Part shown: one piece after another, positions 4,850 through 5,112 of the stretch
Layout: each line of letters begins with the position of its first letter
Position numbering within the stretch: the first letter of the stretch is position 1
Source: Clostridia bacterium
GTDB taxonomy: Bacteria > Bacillota > Clostridia > Christensenellales > Aristaeellaceae
Direction of reading: 5' to 3'
DNA length: 5,112 nucleotides
Assembly: GCA_017469605.1 (NCBI GenBank)
Contig: JAFUGB010000332.1
Coordinates: 1-5,112, forward strand
The notes under the pieces: model-generated
What the model was told of the DNA's origin: nothing
Seen by the model: the letters and a program-made list of their open reading frames with translations, nothing else
The model's database searches: none
Made by a program: the position numbers and the translations under genes

Positions 4850-5112
4850 ATGAAAGTATTGGTATTTGGCGCCGGCGTCATTGGGTGCTACCTGACGCAT
4901 GTACTGTGCGGGGCGGGACATGACGTTGCGTTATTGGCACGGGGAAAATGGAAGCAAACGCTGGAAACCCACGGCTTGGAACTGCATCATCATTTGCAGC
5001 ACAAAAAAACGCTGGACCATCCCGTCATTGTGGACAGCATTGATCCAAGCGTCAAATGGGACGCCGTATTTGCGGTCATGCCCTACCATCAGATGCAGCA
5101 TATCCTGGAGCC
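4850..5112 (+). CDS. Ketopantoate reductase-like (ApbA/PanE family) dehydrogenase, 5' part only
   Basis: The first 87 residues of a protein that runs off the right edge; full family members are about 300 residues. The sequence opens MKVLVFGAGVIGCYLTHVL, a classic Rossmann NAD(P)-binding start with GAGVIG at 7-12, followed by GHDVALLARG, whose Arg is suited to binding the NADPH phosphate. This pattern is typical of 2-dehydropantoate 2-reductase relatives. At the place where true PanE enzymes usually carry a lysine in a VK.W/Y.Q-type segment, this protein reads VMPYHQM, so it may act on another 2-oxo acid or an unknown substrate. The catalytic C-terminal domain is outside the window. The start is clear: AAGAAGGAG (4834-4842) lies seven bases before the ATG. 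It follows the DUF1848 gene by 49 bases in the same direction and may share its transcript. Confidence 0.8.
   Translation, partial: MKVLVFGAGVIGCYLTHVLCGAGHDVALLARGKWKQTLETHGLELHHHLQHKKTLDHPVIVDSIDPSVKWDAVFAVMPYHQMQHILE

Noticed and set aside
1..5112. tRNA, rRNA, CRISPR array or insertion sequence
   Set aside because: No regularly spaced repeats, transposase gene, terminal repeats or tRNA-like cloverleaf were recognised by eye.

Overview
The window is 5.1 kb of fairly GC-rich (by eye in the high 50s percent), tightly packed bacterial DNA. It most likely comes from an endospore-forming Clostridia-type Firmicute. The best evidence is a complete, uninterrupted sigK gene with a hydrophobic pro-sequence. 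Supporting evidence is purine-rich Shine-Dalgarno sites, a strong SigA-type promoter and a sirtuin/zinc-macrodomain pair typical of Firmicutes. Genus cannot be read from the sequence.

Left part, minus strand (1-1776). An operon reads leftwards: sigK (pro-sigma-K, the late mother-cell sporulation sigma factor), then 14 bases later an endonuclease IV-like TIM-barrel protein whose Shine-Dalgarno site overlaps the sigK stop codon. Beyond it, positions 1-205 hold no convincing gene but four stem-loops. One is a rightward-facing intrinsic terminator (167-203). One is a perfect 24-bp palindrome followed by Ts on the minus strand (100-127), the likely operon terminator. One is a long inverted repeat (22-66).

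Middle (1777-1953). A divergent intergenic region carries a near-consensus extended -10 SigA promoter facing right, a 12-bp palindrome just upstream of it, and a small hairpin directly before the ribosome binding site of the first rightward gene.

Right part, plus strand (1954-5112). Four genes run in the same direction: a zinc-containing macrodomain ADP-ribosylhydrolase, a class M sirtuin (SirTM-type ADP-ribosyltransferase), a DUF1848 protein with a C-terminal radical-SAM-like CX3CX2C cluster, and the start of a ketopantoate-reductase-like Rossmann protein cut by the window edge. The first two are the known writer/eraser pair for reversible protein ADP-ribosylation. In Staphylococcus and Streptococcus this pair sits with a GcvH-like lipoyl carrier protein and a lipoate ligase. 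Neither is in this window. Here the next gene encodes an uncharacterised iron-sulfur-type protein, so this may be a variant of the system with a different target or partner. That last step is inference.
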